NCBI GenBank assembly: GCA_964433555.1
Contig: CAYSRG010000013.1
Span: forward strand, 1 to 60,834
DNA from: Stramentimicrobium sp964433555
GTDB taxonomy: Bacteria > Atribacterota > Phoenicimicrobiia > Phoenicimicrobiales > Stramentimicrobiaceae
Length of the DNA stretch: 60,834 nucleotides
Reading direction: 5' to 3'
Both the position numbers and the translations under genes were made by a program. Shown piece after piece: positions 27,239-36,323 of this stretch. Each line of letters begins with the position of its first letter. Position 1 is the first letter of the stretch. The notes below the pieces were generated by a model. The model worked only from the letters and a program-made list of their open reading frames with translations, did not search any database and had not been told where the DNA came from.

Positions 27239-27546
27239 TTTTAAATGGTATTTTATTTAATAATAAAAAACAATATTTTGCCAGTAAAGATTATAAATAA
27301 AATAGTTTTTATCATAGAGATTAAGCCCTATTCTAACTTAATATTATTTACCGAAGTTCGAAGCAGGTGTTACAGGTGTTAATAGTATTTTGAAAGGTTT
27401 ACTTAAGAGTCTGACAGAATCCAGTAAAAATGAGAATTGAAAAAATTAACTGAGAAAGAATCAATTATCTTTTTTTAGTGTATTGAACTCTCTTGATATA
27501 TAAGTATGTTATTTATTAATCTTAATCTAAGAAAGGAGTTCTTAGT
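27239..27546. other. Non-coding gap before the KamA-like gene
   Basis: About 308 bp of AT-rich sequence. Possible promoter elements (TTGAAC near 27484 and TATGTT about 16 bp further) precede the strong AAAGGAGTT SD of the next gene. I see no RNA gene or terminator I would defend. Confidence 0.4.
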
Positions 27547-29382
27547 GTGAAAATTAAAGAAAAGCAAAAGACACAATTATGGTCTATTCTACCCGAGATA
27601 TATGATATTTTAAATACCAGCCGGGATATGGAGGAAGCCAGGAAAAAACTTTTTAATTTCTGTAAAGATCTGGAATGGGCTTATCGTGAGGGATTAAGAC
27701 CACTTCATAAATTAGATTTTGGAATTACCTTAGAGGCGATAAAGGTATTTATCAATCTTATCTCGAAACGCAATGAAAAGATAGCAGGCTTCAGCACTCT
27801 TCAATATTTATGGGAGTTGGCACAAAATGAGCTTGACAGTCATCGAGAACCATCAGAGTCTTTTTTAGAGGAATGCCGCCATCTCTTTTTGGCTATGTCT
27901 GGAAAATCAAATATAGCACATGGCTGGTTGGGTCCCGTTCTAGAAAAAGAAGGTATTAAAATGATTGATTTTCAGAAGCTTAAAGGGAGAGAAGCCGGTA
28001 AAGCACGATCAAATTATCTAGACCAACTCTATAATAAAGTAAATGAATATATTAACCGTTATCCCTCCGGTTTAGACAATGAATTAATCAGAGAACGACA
28101 GCAGAATATCCGTAAAATTAGAGATTTCTTCTCAGTAAATGAAGAGGACTGGTATGATTATCAATGGCAGATTAAGCATATCTTTAAAGATAAAGAGGGA
28201 TTGGAACAATTAAAACAGCTGATTCCTATGACCCAGGAGGAGATCAGGGCCATAGAGCTTGCCTTGGATCAAGGTATTCCCTTTGGGATCACTCCTTATT
28301 ATCTATCACTCTTCGACTTCTCCCGTGATGATCGGAAATATGATTACCAGGTACGTTCTCAGGTAATTCCACCCATGCATTATGTGAAATTAATGCGAGA
28401 ACATCGTCAGGAAAGGAATTATTATTTTGACTTCATGGGAGAGCATGATACCTCCCCGGAAGAACTTATTACCAGACGCTATCCCATGATCTCCATATTA
28501 AAACCCTATGATACCTGTCCCCAGATCTGTGTTTATTGTCAGCGTAACTGGGAGATTACCGGACCCATGTTGCCAGAAGGAATGCCTACCAAAGAAAAGA
28601 TTGATCAGGCAATTTCCTGGTTTTCGGATCATCCGTCCATGTGTGACATACTGGTTACGGGGGGAGATCCTTTAGCTTTAGATGATGAACTTATCAAGTA
28701 TATAATGGATAGATTGTGTTCCTTCAAACATGTAGTTAATATTCGCTGGGGAAGCCGTATCTTTGTCACTGTACCCTATCGTATCACACATAAATTAGCT
28801 GAATTATTGTCTAAATATGTAGAGCCGGGTAAACGTAATGTCGCTATGGTAACTCACATTGAAAGTGCTGCGGAAATAACACCTGATCTATCGGAAGCGG
28901 TAAGAAAGATAAGGAATAAGGGTATTTATGTCTACAATCAATTGGTCTATACCCTGGAGACCAGTCGCCGTTTCCAGAATGCCTCTACCCGTATTGCTAT
29001 GAAGAAGGCAGGGGTTGATCCGTACTATACCTTCTACCCTAAAGGGAAGATTGAACATAAGGATTATCTAATTCCCGTAGCACGTCTCTGGCAGGAGCGC
29101 AAGGAAGAAGCTCGACTCTTACCCGGAATCTTCCGTACTGATGAGCCAGTATTTAATGTACCTCGTCTGGGAAAAAATCACATTAGAGCCTGGCAGGATC
29201 GAGAATTAATAGCTTTAACTCCTGAAGGTCAGAGAGTCTACCTCTGGCATCCCTGGGAAAAAGGGATTGCGCCAGTGGAACCCTATCTTTACCAGGATAT
29301 CTCTATCTATGAATATTTACAGGAATTACAGGATAGGGGAGAAGATATTAAGGAATACAGTTCTATCTGGTATTATTACTAA
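27547..29382 (+). CDS. KamA family radical SAM protein (lysine 2,3-aminomutase-like), long form
   Basis: 611 aa, about 150-200 longer than classical lysine 2,3-aminomutase; the extra length is an N-terminal region of about 260 residues. The radical SAM cluster motif is C324-x3-C328-x2-C331 (DTCPQICVYCQRNWE), followed by VTGGDPLALDDELI, the SAM-binding GGD region. The PLP lysine of classical enzymes lies in PGGGGK; here the corresponding region reads PRLGKN with K543, so PLP binding is plausible but not certain. It may be a lysine or glutamate aminomutase or a different member. GTG start with AAAGGAGTT SD. Confidence 0.85.
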   Translation: MKIKEKQKTQLWSILPEIYDILNTSRDMEEARKKLFNFCKDLEWAYREGLRPLHKLDFGITLEAIKVFINLISKRNEKIAGFSTLQYLWELAQNELDSHREPSESFLEECRHLFLAMSGKSNIAHGWLGPVLEKEGIKMIDFQKLKGREAGKARSNYLDQLYNKVNEYINRYPSGLDNELIRERQQNIRKIRDFFSVNEEDWYDYQWQIKHIFKDKEGLEQLKQLIPMTQEEIRAIELALDQGIPFGITPYYLSLFDFSRDDRKYDYQVRSQVIPPMHYVKLMREHRQERNYYFDFMGEHDTSPEELITRRYPMISILKPYDTCPQICVYCQRNWEITGPMLPEGMPTKEKIDQAISWFSDHPSMCDILVTGGDPLALDDELIKYIMDRLCSFKHVVNIRWGSRIFVTVPYRITHKLAELLSKYVEPGKRNVAMVTHIESAAEITPDLSEAVRKIRNKGIYVYNQLVYTLETSRRFQNASTRIAMKKAGVDPYYTFYPKGKIEHKDYLIPVARLWQERKEEARLLPGIFRTDEPVFNVPRLGKNHIRAWQDRELIALTPEGQRVYLWHPWEKGIAPVEPYLYQDISIYEYLQELQDRGEDIKEYSSIWYYY

Positions 29383-29523
29383 TAATTGTTCTGAAATAAT
29401 TAAATATTATTCTGCATACGAGCACTGAATTTCTTTAGGTTAAAAAAAGAGGAGGTGGTCAGATAGTAAGAGAAAAAAGAATAACATTTTTCTTATTAAT
29501 TTATAAAAAAGAAGGAGGAGAAG

Positions 29524-30477
29524 ATGAGAAAACTGGGATGTTTTTTATTAACAATATTTCTTTTATTACTAGTATTTAATGGAATTGGTTCAGCAACTGA
29601 GTTTTTGACCTTTGGTACCGGTAGTCCAGGAGGAGTTTACTATCTTTTAGGAGGAGCAATGGCGGATTTCTGGACTAGGTTACTTGATGTTGATGTTACA
29701 GCAGAATCTACCGCGGCTTCGGTTGAGAATTGTCGGCTCACCGGAAGCAATGAAGTTCAACTTGGTATGGCGATGAGTGATGTAGCTTTTAAGGCTTACC
29801 ATGGACAGGTGCAATTCGAGAATAACAAACAACCTATATTGGCATTGTTTTCCATGTATCCAGCTCTTCAACATTTCATTAGCATTGACCCAGAAATTAA
29901 ATCGGTTAGTGACTTACAAGGCAAAAAGGTCTCAGTAGATGCTCCGGGAAGCGGATGTGAAACGATGGCTAGATTAATCATTGAGGCTGCCGGTTTATCT
30001 TATGATGATATGCAGGTAAGCTATTATTCCCAGCCAGAAGCAGCCCAGGCCATGAAGGACAGGAATATCGATGCCCTTTTCTATAATTTTGCCTATCCTG
30101 GAGCAGCAGTGCAAGAAATAACTGCAGTCCGGGATGTTTATTTTGTTCCAATAGATGATGATATTATAGAAAAATTATCAGCCGAATATGGTTATTATAT
30201 GAGAGGTGCCTTTCCTCCTGGAGTTTATAAAGGACAGGATGTGGAAGTTCCTTCAATCCAGGTAGGTAATGATGTAGTTGTTAATGTGAACGTTGATGAT
30301 GAAATTGCATATCAATTGACAAAAGCATTATTTGAAAATGCCGAAGACTTACATGATGTGCATCCGGCAGCTCATCAGTTTGTACCGGAAAATGGAGTAA
30401 AAACTTCTATTCCTCTCCACCCCGGTGCTGCTAGATACTTTGAAGAGATAGGTTTAGGAGAATTTGTACGTAAATAA
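29524..30477 (+). CDS. TAXI family TRAP transporter substrate-binding protein
   Basis: 317 aa with an N-terminal signal peptide (MRKLGCFLLTIFLLLLVF, cleavage near residue 23). The mature protein begins with the TAXI hallmark FLTFGTGSPGGVYYLLGGAMADFW, then DLQGKKVSVDAPGSGCETMARLII and AMKDRNIDALFYN. It binds a substrate outside the membrane and delivers it to the TRAP permease. Characterised TAXI proteins bind glutamate/glutamine or 2-oxoglutarate, among others. GGAGGAG SD. A strong terminator-like hairpin follows the stop codon. Confidence 0.93.
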   Translation: MRKLGCFLLTIFLLLLVFNGIGSATEFLTFGTGSPGGVYYLLGGAMADFWTRLLDVDVTAESTAASVENCRLTGSNEVQLGMAMSDVAFKAYHGQVQFENNKQPILALFSMYPALQHFISIDPEIKSVSDLQGKKVSVDAPGSGCETMARLIIEAAGLSYDDMQVSYYSQPEAAQAMKDRNIDALFYNFAYPGAAVQEITAVRDVYFVPIDDDIIEKLSAEYGYYMRGAFPPGVYKGQDVEVPSIQVGNDVVVNVNVDDEIAYQLTKALFENAEDLHDVHPAAHQFVPENGVKTSIPLHPGAARYFEEIGLGEFVRK

Positions 30478-30997
30478 ACATGGTAAAAGAGTCAGGGAAA
30501 AAGTGATTTCCCTGACTCTTCTTTTTTTATTTCTTTTATGCTTTTTATGGGCAAGCATAATAATATCTGGCAGCCTCCAGAGTGTACATTATTTTCTAAA
30601 GGTTATTAAAAGAGATAGCCAGGTAACTTTATTATCAATAGAAGTTTGTTATGATGATATTTTTTATCTTGAATATATCAATTCCAGAGATTTGAATCCT
30701 ATCATTGACGTATTTCGGGTAGGGGGAAAAGGTTATTTTTATCTTTTAGAGGAAAGGTATCCTTGGTATGGAGTAGGTCAGGAATATCATCAATCAAAAG
30801 ATATCTTTTTTGAAGATGGGATGGTAGTTGTCAGATTAAATAAAGAGATGAATATATTGCCGCTAAGAGTTGCCTACACTGTAGAACAGATATTAAAAGT
30901 AAATAATAAGCAATACTTGCTTAATAGTTTAGCAAAAAGCGGAGAAGCCATTGATTTGTTAGTTGAAGTAAAAGGAGGTCAGGGAAATAGTGAATAA
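30464..30997 (+). CDS. DUF1850 protein of the TAXI-TRAP system
   Basis: Up to 177 aa, with one hydrophobic N-terminal segment (VISLTLLFLFLLCFLWASIIISG), then a small extracytoplasmic domain with IEVCYDDIFYLEYINS and the YPWYGVGQEYH region typical of DUF1850. DUF1850 proteins are commonly found between TAXI binding protein and fused permease; their role is unknown. The start is unclear: TTG 30464 overlaps the preceding gene, and GTG 30503 would begin in the loop of the terminator hairpin (MISLTLLFLF...) and fit a signal peptide better. The stop overlaps the permease start by 8 bp. Confidence 0.8.
   Translation: MYVNKHGKRVREKVISLTLLFLFLLCFLWASIIISGSLQSVHYFLKVIKRDSQVTLLSIEVCYDDIFYLEYINSRDLNPIIDVFRVGGKGYFYLLEERYPWYGVGQEYHQSKDIFFEDGMVVVRLNKEMNILPLRVAYTVEQILKVNNKQYLLNSLAKSGEAIDLLVEVKGGQGNSE
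30487..30530 (+). terminator. Terminator/attenuator hairpin overlapping the DUF1850 start
   Basis: Arms GAGTCAGGGAAA (30489-30500) and TTTCCCTGACTC (30507-30518) pair perfectly around a 6-nt loop, extendable by two A-T pairs, followed by TTCTTTTTTT. This is a textbook intrinsic terminator 10 bp after the binding-protein gene, yet it lies inside the reading frame of the next gene. Partial read-through would give more binding protein than permease. Confidence 0.88.
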
Positions 30998-32984
30998 AAA
31001 TGGAGCAGATAAACAACAGGAAAAGGAAAACACATTATCCAAACCGCCACTCAGTGAAAACGATAAAATTACCAAAGAGCTGGAAGAATTTGAATTTAAG
31101 GCCAAAAGAACCCTGGAGGGATACTGGTTTACTCCTATTTTCATAGCTTCTGTGGGTTTATTTCTCTTTCATATGTATACAGGATGGTTTGGCGCTTACT
31201 TTAGTTTAATTCAACGGTCTATACATTTTATGCTAATTCTAATCATTACCTTTTCTTTATTTGCTCGGACAGAAAAGATTAGAAGGGATATAATTCAGTG
31301 GTATGATTTTATTTTTATAGCTTTGGTTATAATTCTATGTTTTTATATTTTAACCAATATTCATGAATTAGTATGGAGAGCTGGCAATCCTAATCAAGTT
31401 GACGTCATTCTGGGCATAGTCCTTATTTTAATCACATTAGAAGCAACCAGGAGGGCAGTGGGGAAACCATTAATGTTTGTAGCTATTTTTTTTCTACTTT
31501 ATGCCCTGTTACTGGGACCCTACATGCCTGGTAGGTTTGCACATGGTACATTCTCTATTAGGAGAGTAGCTTATTACCTGTATCTAACGGATGCTGGAAT
31601 ATTTGGTACGCCGTTAGGTGTATCAGCTAATTTTGTCTATCTCTTTATCCTTTTTGGTTCCATTTTAAATAAAACCGGTGCCGGTCAATTTTTTATTGAT
31701 TTTGCAACAGCGTTGACCGGTTATACCAGGGGAGGGCCTGCTAAAGCTGCCGTGGTATCCAGCGGTATGATGGGAACTATTTCCGGCAGTTCAACGGCTA
31801 ATACGGTTACAACCGGAAGCTTTACCATTCCATTGATGAAGAGCGTTGGCTACAGTTCGATTTTTGCAGGCGCTGTCGAACCGGTTGCCTCAACGGGTGG
31901 ACAGATTATGCCTCCCATTATGGGTGCAGCTGCCTTCATTATGGCTGAATTTTTAGGAGTCCCTTATATCGAAGTAGCTAAAGCAGCCATATTGCCGGCC
32001 GTCTTTTACTACCTGGCTCTTTTTATGGCAGTTGATTTTAGAGCAGCCAGAATAGGATTAGTAGGATTGAAAAGGGAACAATTGCCTAATTTAGCAAAAA
32101 CTTTAAAAATCGGATGGATTTTATTAGCCCCCATCTTTACCCTAATTTATCTATTAATAAATGGCTATTCACCACAAAAATCTGTAGTATCCAGTATAGC
32201 TATTTTAATAGTCATCAGCATGTTCAATGCCAAGACAAGGTTAACTCCAAGGAAATTAATGGAAGCATTGATTGATGCAGGAATGGCAGCCACAACTGTT
32301 GCTGTTGCCTGTGCTGCTGCCGGTATTATTGTAGGAATTACTACCATGTCAGGATTGGGCTTGAAGTTTACTGGCATCGTTTTTAATCTTTCCAGAGGTA
32401 TTCTACCCATTGCTTTGTTTTTGGCTTCCATATCCTCCCTGGTTCTGGGGATGGGAGTACCCACCACTGCCAATTATGTCATCATGGCTACTCTGATTGC
32501 ACCGGCTTTGATCAGGCTGATGGCAGCAAATTCACATTTGATTCTTCCACATTTATTTGTTTTTTATTATGGAATTCTGGCCGATATCACGCCACCGGTT
32601 ATGCTAGCTGTGTTTGCCGGGGCAGCCATTGCCAGGGCTCCTTCTTTGAAGGTTGGGGTTGAAGCAATGAAATTGGCCGTTCCCGGTTATATACTGCCCT
32701 TTATGTTTATCTATCATCCGGAGATTATTGCCTGGAATTTTATGCCAGATTTGAATTTAGCTCGGTTAGTCTATGGTATTGTCATGGCTTTAGCTATGTC
32801 ACTTGGTTTTGCAGGAGCAACTCAAGGATACTTTTTAAGAAAGACTTCCCAATTAGAAAGAATACTTCTTTTTGTAGGTTCATTTTTGGTAATACCAGCA
32901 CAATTATATCTTAATATATTAGGAGTTGGCTTAATTGTATTAGTTTTGACATTACAAATTATAATGAAACCAAAAAAATTATAA
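30990..32984 (+). CDS. TRAP transporter permease, fused 4TM/12TM
   Basis: 664 aa membrane protein in which the small (DctQ-like, about residues 45-165) and large (DctM-like) subunits are fused, the usual TAXI-TRAP form. Landmarks: SGMMGTISGSSTANTVTTGSFTIP, key part GSSTANTVTTG; EPVASTGGQIMPPIMGAAAF; and near the C-terminus LGMGVPTTANYVIMA and DITPPVMLAVFAGA. TRAP transporters are Na+- or H+-coupled importers of organic acids. GTG start, preceded by AAAGGAGG and overlapping the DUF1850 stop, so translation is coupled. Confidence 0.94.
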   Translation: MNKNGADKQQEKENTLSKPPLSENDKITKELEEFEFKAKRTLEGYWFTPIFIASVGLFLFHMYTGWFGAYFSLIQRSIHFMLILIITFSLFARTEKIRRDIIQWYDFIFIALVIILCFYILTNIHELVWRAGNPNQVDVILGIVLILITLEATRRAVGKPLMFVAIFFLLYALLLGPYMPGRFAHGTFSIRRVAYYLYLTDAGIFGTPLGVSANFVYLFILFGSILNKTGAGQFFIDFATALTGYTRGGPAKAAVVSSGMMGTISGSSTANTVTTGSFTIPLMKSVGYSSIFAGAVEPVASTGGQIMPPIMGAAAFIMAEFLGVPYIEVAKAAILPAVFYYLALFMAVDFRAARIGLVGLKREQLPNLAKTLKIGWILLAPIFTLIYLLINGYSPQKSVVSSIAILIVISMFNAKTRLTPRKLMEALIDAGMAATTVAVACAAAGIIVGITTMSGLGLKFTGIVFNLSRGILPIALFLASISSLVLGMGVPTTANYVIMATLIAPALIRLMAANSHLILPHLFVFYYGILADITPPVMLAVFAGAAIARAPSLKVGVEAMKLAVPGYILPFMFIYHPEIIAWNFMPDLNLARLVYGIVMALAMSLGFAGATQGYFLRKTSQLERILLFVGSFLVIPAQLYLNILGVGLIVLVLTLQIIMKPKKL

Positions 32985-33002
32985 TTTTGGAAAAATATTA
33001 AA

Positions 33003-33049
33003 TTGACAAATAAAAGAGATATGGTATTCTATTAATGGTTAATCCATTA
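33003..33049 (+). promoter_or_regulatory. Promoter and operator of the GntR gene
   Basis: TTGACA (33003-33008), 16 bp, TATTCT (33025-33030), then a perfect inverted repeat TAATGG-TTAAT-CCATTA (33033-33049) covering the expected transcription start. The placement fits self-repression by the GntR-family protein encoded just downstream and, because the genes run on, control of the whole kor-ack-nfn-gdh operon. Confidence 0.6.
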
Positions 33050-33082
33050 GTCAATTAGTCCAATTTATAAGGTTTTAATACA

Positions 33083-34069
33083 ATGGAAATAGAAATCAAC
33101 AGAAACAGTAGAATACCATTATATCTTCAGATTAAGGAACAGCTCAAAGAGCTTATTCAGAATGGTCAAATGAAAAAAGATTCCCAATTACCTACCGAAA
33201 GAGACCTTTCCCTGAAACTTAAAGTTAGCCGTAATACAGTGAGTATGGCATATAAAGAGCTTATTCAAGAGAAAATTATTTCTTCCATTCCAGGCAAGGG
33301 TACCTTTGTCATTACCGAACTAGAGCAAGGAATTTATTCATATAACAGTATAAATAAATCACCGGTAATCAGGAATATTGATTTAGCTATTCAGAAGGCT
33401 TTAGAGTTAAATATTCAATTTGAAGATTTTATACGTTTAGTCAGTCATCGATTTAAAGAAAAGAGAAATCTTTTTAGCAACGTACATATAGCTTTTATTG
33501 AATGTAACCAAGAACAATTACTTCACTTCTCCCAAAGATTGGAATTAGGCACAGGTATTCATATAACTCCTATTTTAATAGATGAAATGTATAATCAAAA
33601 AGATTATTTCCTGGAAAAAATGAAGTCAGTTGATTTAGTAGTGACAACTTTTTTTCATCTCCAGGAAGTGCAAGATTATTTAAAGCATGAGAACAAGAAA
33701 ATTATTGCCATAGCATTAGATCCACAAATTGAAACCATGGTTAAAATTGCCCGCAGTGCTTCCTCAGATATGAATATTGGTTTAATTTGTTTAACCAGTA
33801 AATTTGCCGAAAGAGTTGTAAAATCTATTAATAATGCAGGTATAAAATTCAAAAAAATAATATTCACCACAACTCGGAAGGCAGATGAATTAAAAGAATT
33901 GATTAATAATAGTGATATCTTAATAGTCTCTCCTGGTAGAAAGAAGGAAATCCAACAATTGAATGCTAAAAAAATATCCTTAATTGAATTCATTTATATT
34001 CCTGATAAGGGTTCCATTGATACTTTAAAGAAAACCATATTTGATATCAAAAGGAAAGAGGTGACCTAA
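33083..34069 (+). CDS. GntR family transcriptional regulator
   Basis: 328 aa. N-terminal winged helix-turn-helix, residues ~8-75, with SRIPLYLQIKEQLKELI, LPTERDLSLKLKVSRNTVSMAYKEL and GKGTFV. The C-terminal ~220 residues look like an alpha/beta ligand-binding domain (VHIAFIECN..., VDLVVTTFFHL, KKIIAIALDPQ), neither an aminotransferase nor the FadR or UTRA type. A palindrome overlaps its promoter. It ends 7 bp before the ferredoxin-like kor subunit, so it is the first gene of that operon and its likely controller. Confidence 0.88.
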   Translation: MEIEINRNSRIPLYLQIKEQLKELIQNGQMKKDSQLPTERDLSLKLKVSRNTVSMAYKELIQEKIISSIPGKGTFVITELEQGIYSYNSINKSPVIRNIDLAIQKALELNIQFEDFIRLVSHRFKEKRNLFSNVHIAFIECNQEQLLHFSQRLELGTGIHITPILIDEMYNQKDYFLEKMKSVDLVVTTFFHLQEVQDYLKHENKKIIAIALDPQIETMVKIARSASSDMNIGLICLTSKFAERVVKSINNAGIKFKKIIFTTTRKADELKELINNSDILIVSPGRKKEIQQLNAKKISLIEFIYIPDKGSIDTLKKTIFDIKRKEVT

Positions 34070-34076
34070 CAAGGAA

Positions 34077-34349
34077 ATGGATAAAACAGATAATTTAAGG
34101 ATTTATCAAAATGAGAAGACAGTAATAACTGTAAATGAAGATTGGTGTAAATCATGTGGGATTTGTATACAGTTTTGTCCCAAAAAAGTTTTAGTAAGTC
34201 ATGAGAGGGGTTGTCCTGTGGCAAAAAATATTGATGATTGTATAAATTGCATGTTATGTGAATTAAGATGCCCAGATTTTGCTATTCATGTGGAAAAGAA
34301 AGAAAAAAATATTAACCAGGTTATGGAACATAAAGGTCTGGAGGACTAG
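34077..34349 (+). CDS. korD: 2-oxoacid:ferredoxin oxidoreductase, ferredoxin-like delta subunit
   Basis: 90 aa with two [4Fe-4S] motifs: CKSCGICIQFCP near residue 24 and CINCMLCELRCP near 60. As the delta subunit it passes electrons from the catalytic subunits to free ferredoxin. Order delta-alpha-beta-gamma is the usual korDABC arrangement; the stop is 2 bp before the alpha-subunit ATG. Confidence 0.9.
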   Translation: MDKTDNLRIYQNEKTVITVNEDWCKSCGICIQFCPKKVLVSHERGCPVAKNIDDCINCMLCELRCPDFAIHVEKKEKNINQVMEHKGLED

Positions 34350-34351
34350 TT

Positions 34352-35503
34352 ATGACAGATAAAAATAAAACGGTTAAGATTTTACAGGGTAATGAAGCAT
34401 GTGTAGAAGGAGCCCTTTTAGCTGGTATACGTTTTTTTGCTGGTTATCCCATCACTCCTGCTTCTGAAATTGCTGAAGGAATGGCTATACGGCTTCCTGA
34501 GTTAGGAGGAGTATTTATGCAAATGGAAGATGAAATTGCCAGTATGGCTGCAGTTATAGGTGCTTCTTTAACTGGAGTTAAAGCAATGACTGCCAGTTCT
34601 GGTCCCGGAATCTGCTTGAAGCAGGAAAATATAGGATTTGCTGCAATTACTGAGGTCCCATGTGTTATTGTTAATGCTCAAAGAGGTGGGCCTAGTACAG
34701 GATTGCCAACTAAACCAGCTCAAGGGGACGTAATGCAAGCTCGCTGGGGAACACATGGAGATCATTCTATGATAGCTCTGGCTCCTTCAGACGTAAATGA
34801 AATATTACATATAACCATAAAAGCTATTAATTTTAGCGAAAGATATCGCACTCCAGTGATGCTATTATTGGATGAAGTCATTGCTCATATGCGTGAAAAA
34901 GTAAATATCCCTACCAATGAAGAGGTTGAAATTATTGATAGAAAAAAACCAACTGTAGATAAAGAGAATTTTTTACCTTATAAAGCAGATCAGGACCTGG
35001 TTCCTCCCATGGCTAATTTTGGTAGCGGATATAGGTATCATGTTACTGGTTTAATCCATAATGAAAAGGGTTATCCAACTGCAAATACCAAAGAAATCGA
35101 TCAGTTCTTGAGAAGATTAACTAACAAAATAGAATTATACAAAAAGGATATTATTATAGAGGAAAAGTTTTTGCTGGATGATGCCAGAATAGCAGTTATT
35201 GCCTATGGTTCTGTAGCAAGAGCAGCACAAAGAACGGTTAAGTTAGCTAGAGAGAAAGGCATAAAAGCTGGTTTATTAAAATTAGTCACCCTCTGGCCTT
35301 TCAGCGACGATACGATTAATCAATTAGCAGGACAGGTTGATTTAATGTTGGTGCCAGAAATGAATTTAGGTCAGATGGTACGTGAGGTGCAAAGAGCGGC
35401 TGAAGGTAAATGCCGTGTTGTTTCTTATGGCAGAGTTGATGGGGAGTTGATCAATCCTATGGAAATTCTTTCTAAGATTGAGGAGGAAAGTAAATATGAA
35501 TAA
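34352..35503 (+). CDS. korA: 2-oxoacid:ferredoxin oxidoreductase alpha subunit (2-oxoglutarate type)
   Basis: 383 aa. FAGYPITPASEIAEGM near residue 30, QMEDEIASMAAVIGASLTG, and SSGPGICLKQENIGFAA are family hallmarks; the C-terminal domain has IAYGSVARAAQRTVKLAR and ends in the transketolase C-fold. The family includes 2-oxoglutarate, pyruvate and branched-chain oxoacid enzymes. Sequence style and the neighbouring glutamate dehydrogenase and methylmalonyl-CoA genes favour 2-oxoglutarate to succinyl-CoA, but substrate is inferred. Confidence 0.9.
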   Translation: MTDKNKTVKILQGNEACVEGALLAGIRFFAGYPITPASEIAEGMAIRLPELGGVFMQMEDEIASMAAVIGASLTGVKAMTASSGPGICLKQENIGFAAITEVPCVIVNAQRGGPSTGLPTKPAQGDVMQARWGTHGDHSMIALAPSDVNEILHITIKAINFSERYRTPVMLLLDEVIAHMREKVNIPTNEEVEIIDRKKPTVDKENFLPYKADQDLVPPMANFGSGYRYHVTGLIHNEKGYPTANTKEIDQFLRRLTNKIELYKKDIIIEEKFLLDDARIAVIAYGSVARAAQRTVKLAREKGIKAGLLKLVTLWPFSDDTINQLAGQVDLMLVPEMNLGQMVREVQRAAEGKCRVVSYGRVDGELINPMEILSKIEEESKYE

Positions 35504-36323
35504 TTCTATTACCCAGTATTTTAGAGAAGAAATGTTTCCTCATATCTGGTGTCCTGGTTGTGGAAATGGTATTATTCTAGGGGCAATATTAAGGGCAATT
35601 AATAGTATAGGATGGGAAAAGGATGAGATTGTAATGGTTTCGGGAATCGGTTGTTCCAGTCGCATTACTGGTTATGTTGATTTTAATACTATGAATACTA
35701 CTCATGGCAGAGCATTACCTTTTGCAACAGGCATAAAGATGTCTAATCCCAACTTAAAGGTAATTGCCGTAATGGGTGATGGCGATTGTGCGGCGATAGG
35801 TGGCAACCATTTTATTCACTCTGCTCGTCGTAATATAGATATCACTGCCATTATTATAAATAATATGATTTATGGCATGACTGGAGGCCAATATTCTCCT
35901 TTAACACCAACTGGTAAGTTTGGTTCCACAGCTCCCTATGGTAATATTGACCAGACTTTTGATATATCTGCTTTAGCTGCCAGTGCTGGTGCTTCTTATG
36001 TAGCACGCGGAAATATTTTTGATGTCAATCAGACCACTCGTTTTATTAAAAAGGCTTTACTTAAAAAAGGCTTTTCTGTAGTAGAAGTAATATCAGATTG
36101 TCCCATTTCTTTTGGTAGAATTAATAAGTTGAGAACTCCTGTTCAAATGTTAGAGTGGATAAAAAGCATCACGGTGCCTAAAACAACCTGGGAAAAATTA
36201 TCAGAAGAAGAAAAGGAAGGAAAAATACCCACAGGGGAATTTTTAGATATTAATATACCTGAATATACTGATAAATACCAGGAAATCTGTATTAGGGTCC
36301 AACAAGGAAGGAGAGAAAAATGA
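35496..36323 (+). CDS. korB: 2-oxoacid:ferredoxin oxidoreductase beta subunit (TPP-binding)
   Basis: About 275 aa. Cluster/TPP region HIWCPGCGNGIILGA, GIGCSSRITGY, the THGRALPFATGIK segment, and the TPP motif MGDGDCAAIGGNHFIHSARRN near 98. It makes the CoA thioester with the alpha subunit. The ATG at 35496 is preceded by GAGGAGGAAAG and overlaps korA by 8 bp; its stop overlaps the korC start (ATGA). Confidence 0.92.
   Translation: MNNSITQYFREEMFPHIWCPGCGNGIILGAILRAINSIGWEKDEIVMVSGIGCSSRITGYVDFNTMNTTHGRALPFATGIKMSNPNLKVIAVMGDGDCAAIGGNHFIHSARRNIDITAIIINNMIYGMTGGQYSPLTPTGKFGSTAPYGNIDQTFDISALAASAGASYVARGNIFDVNQTTRFIKKALLKKGFSVVEVISDCPISFGRINKLRTPVQMLEWIKSITVPKTTWEKLSEEEKEGKIPTGEFLDINIPEYTDKYQEICIRVQQGRREK

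Noticed and set aside
29450..29523. Hidden ORF after AGGAGGTGGT starting at an ATA codon near 29465, before the TAXI gene
   Set aside because: An SD-like sequence is present, but the frame would run out of phase into the TAXI gene and encodes nothing recognisable. The SD-like run is probably chance or leader sequence.
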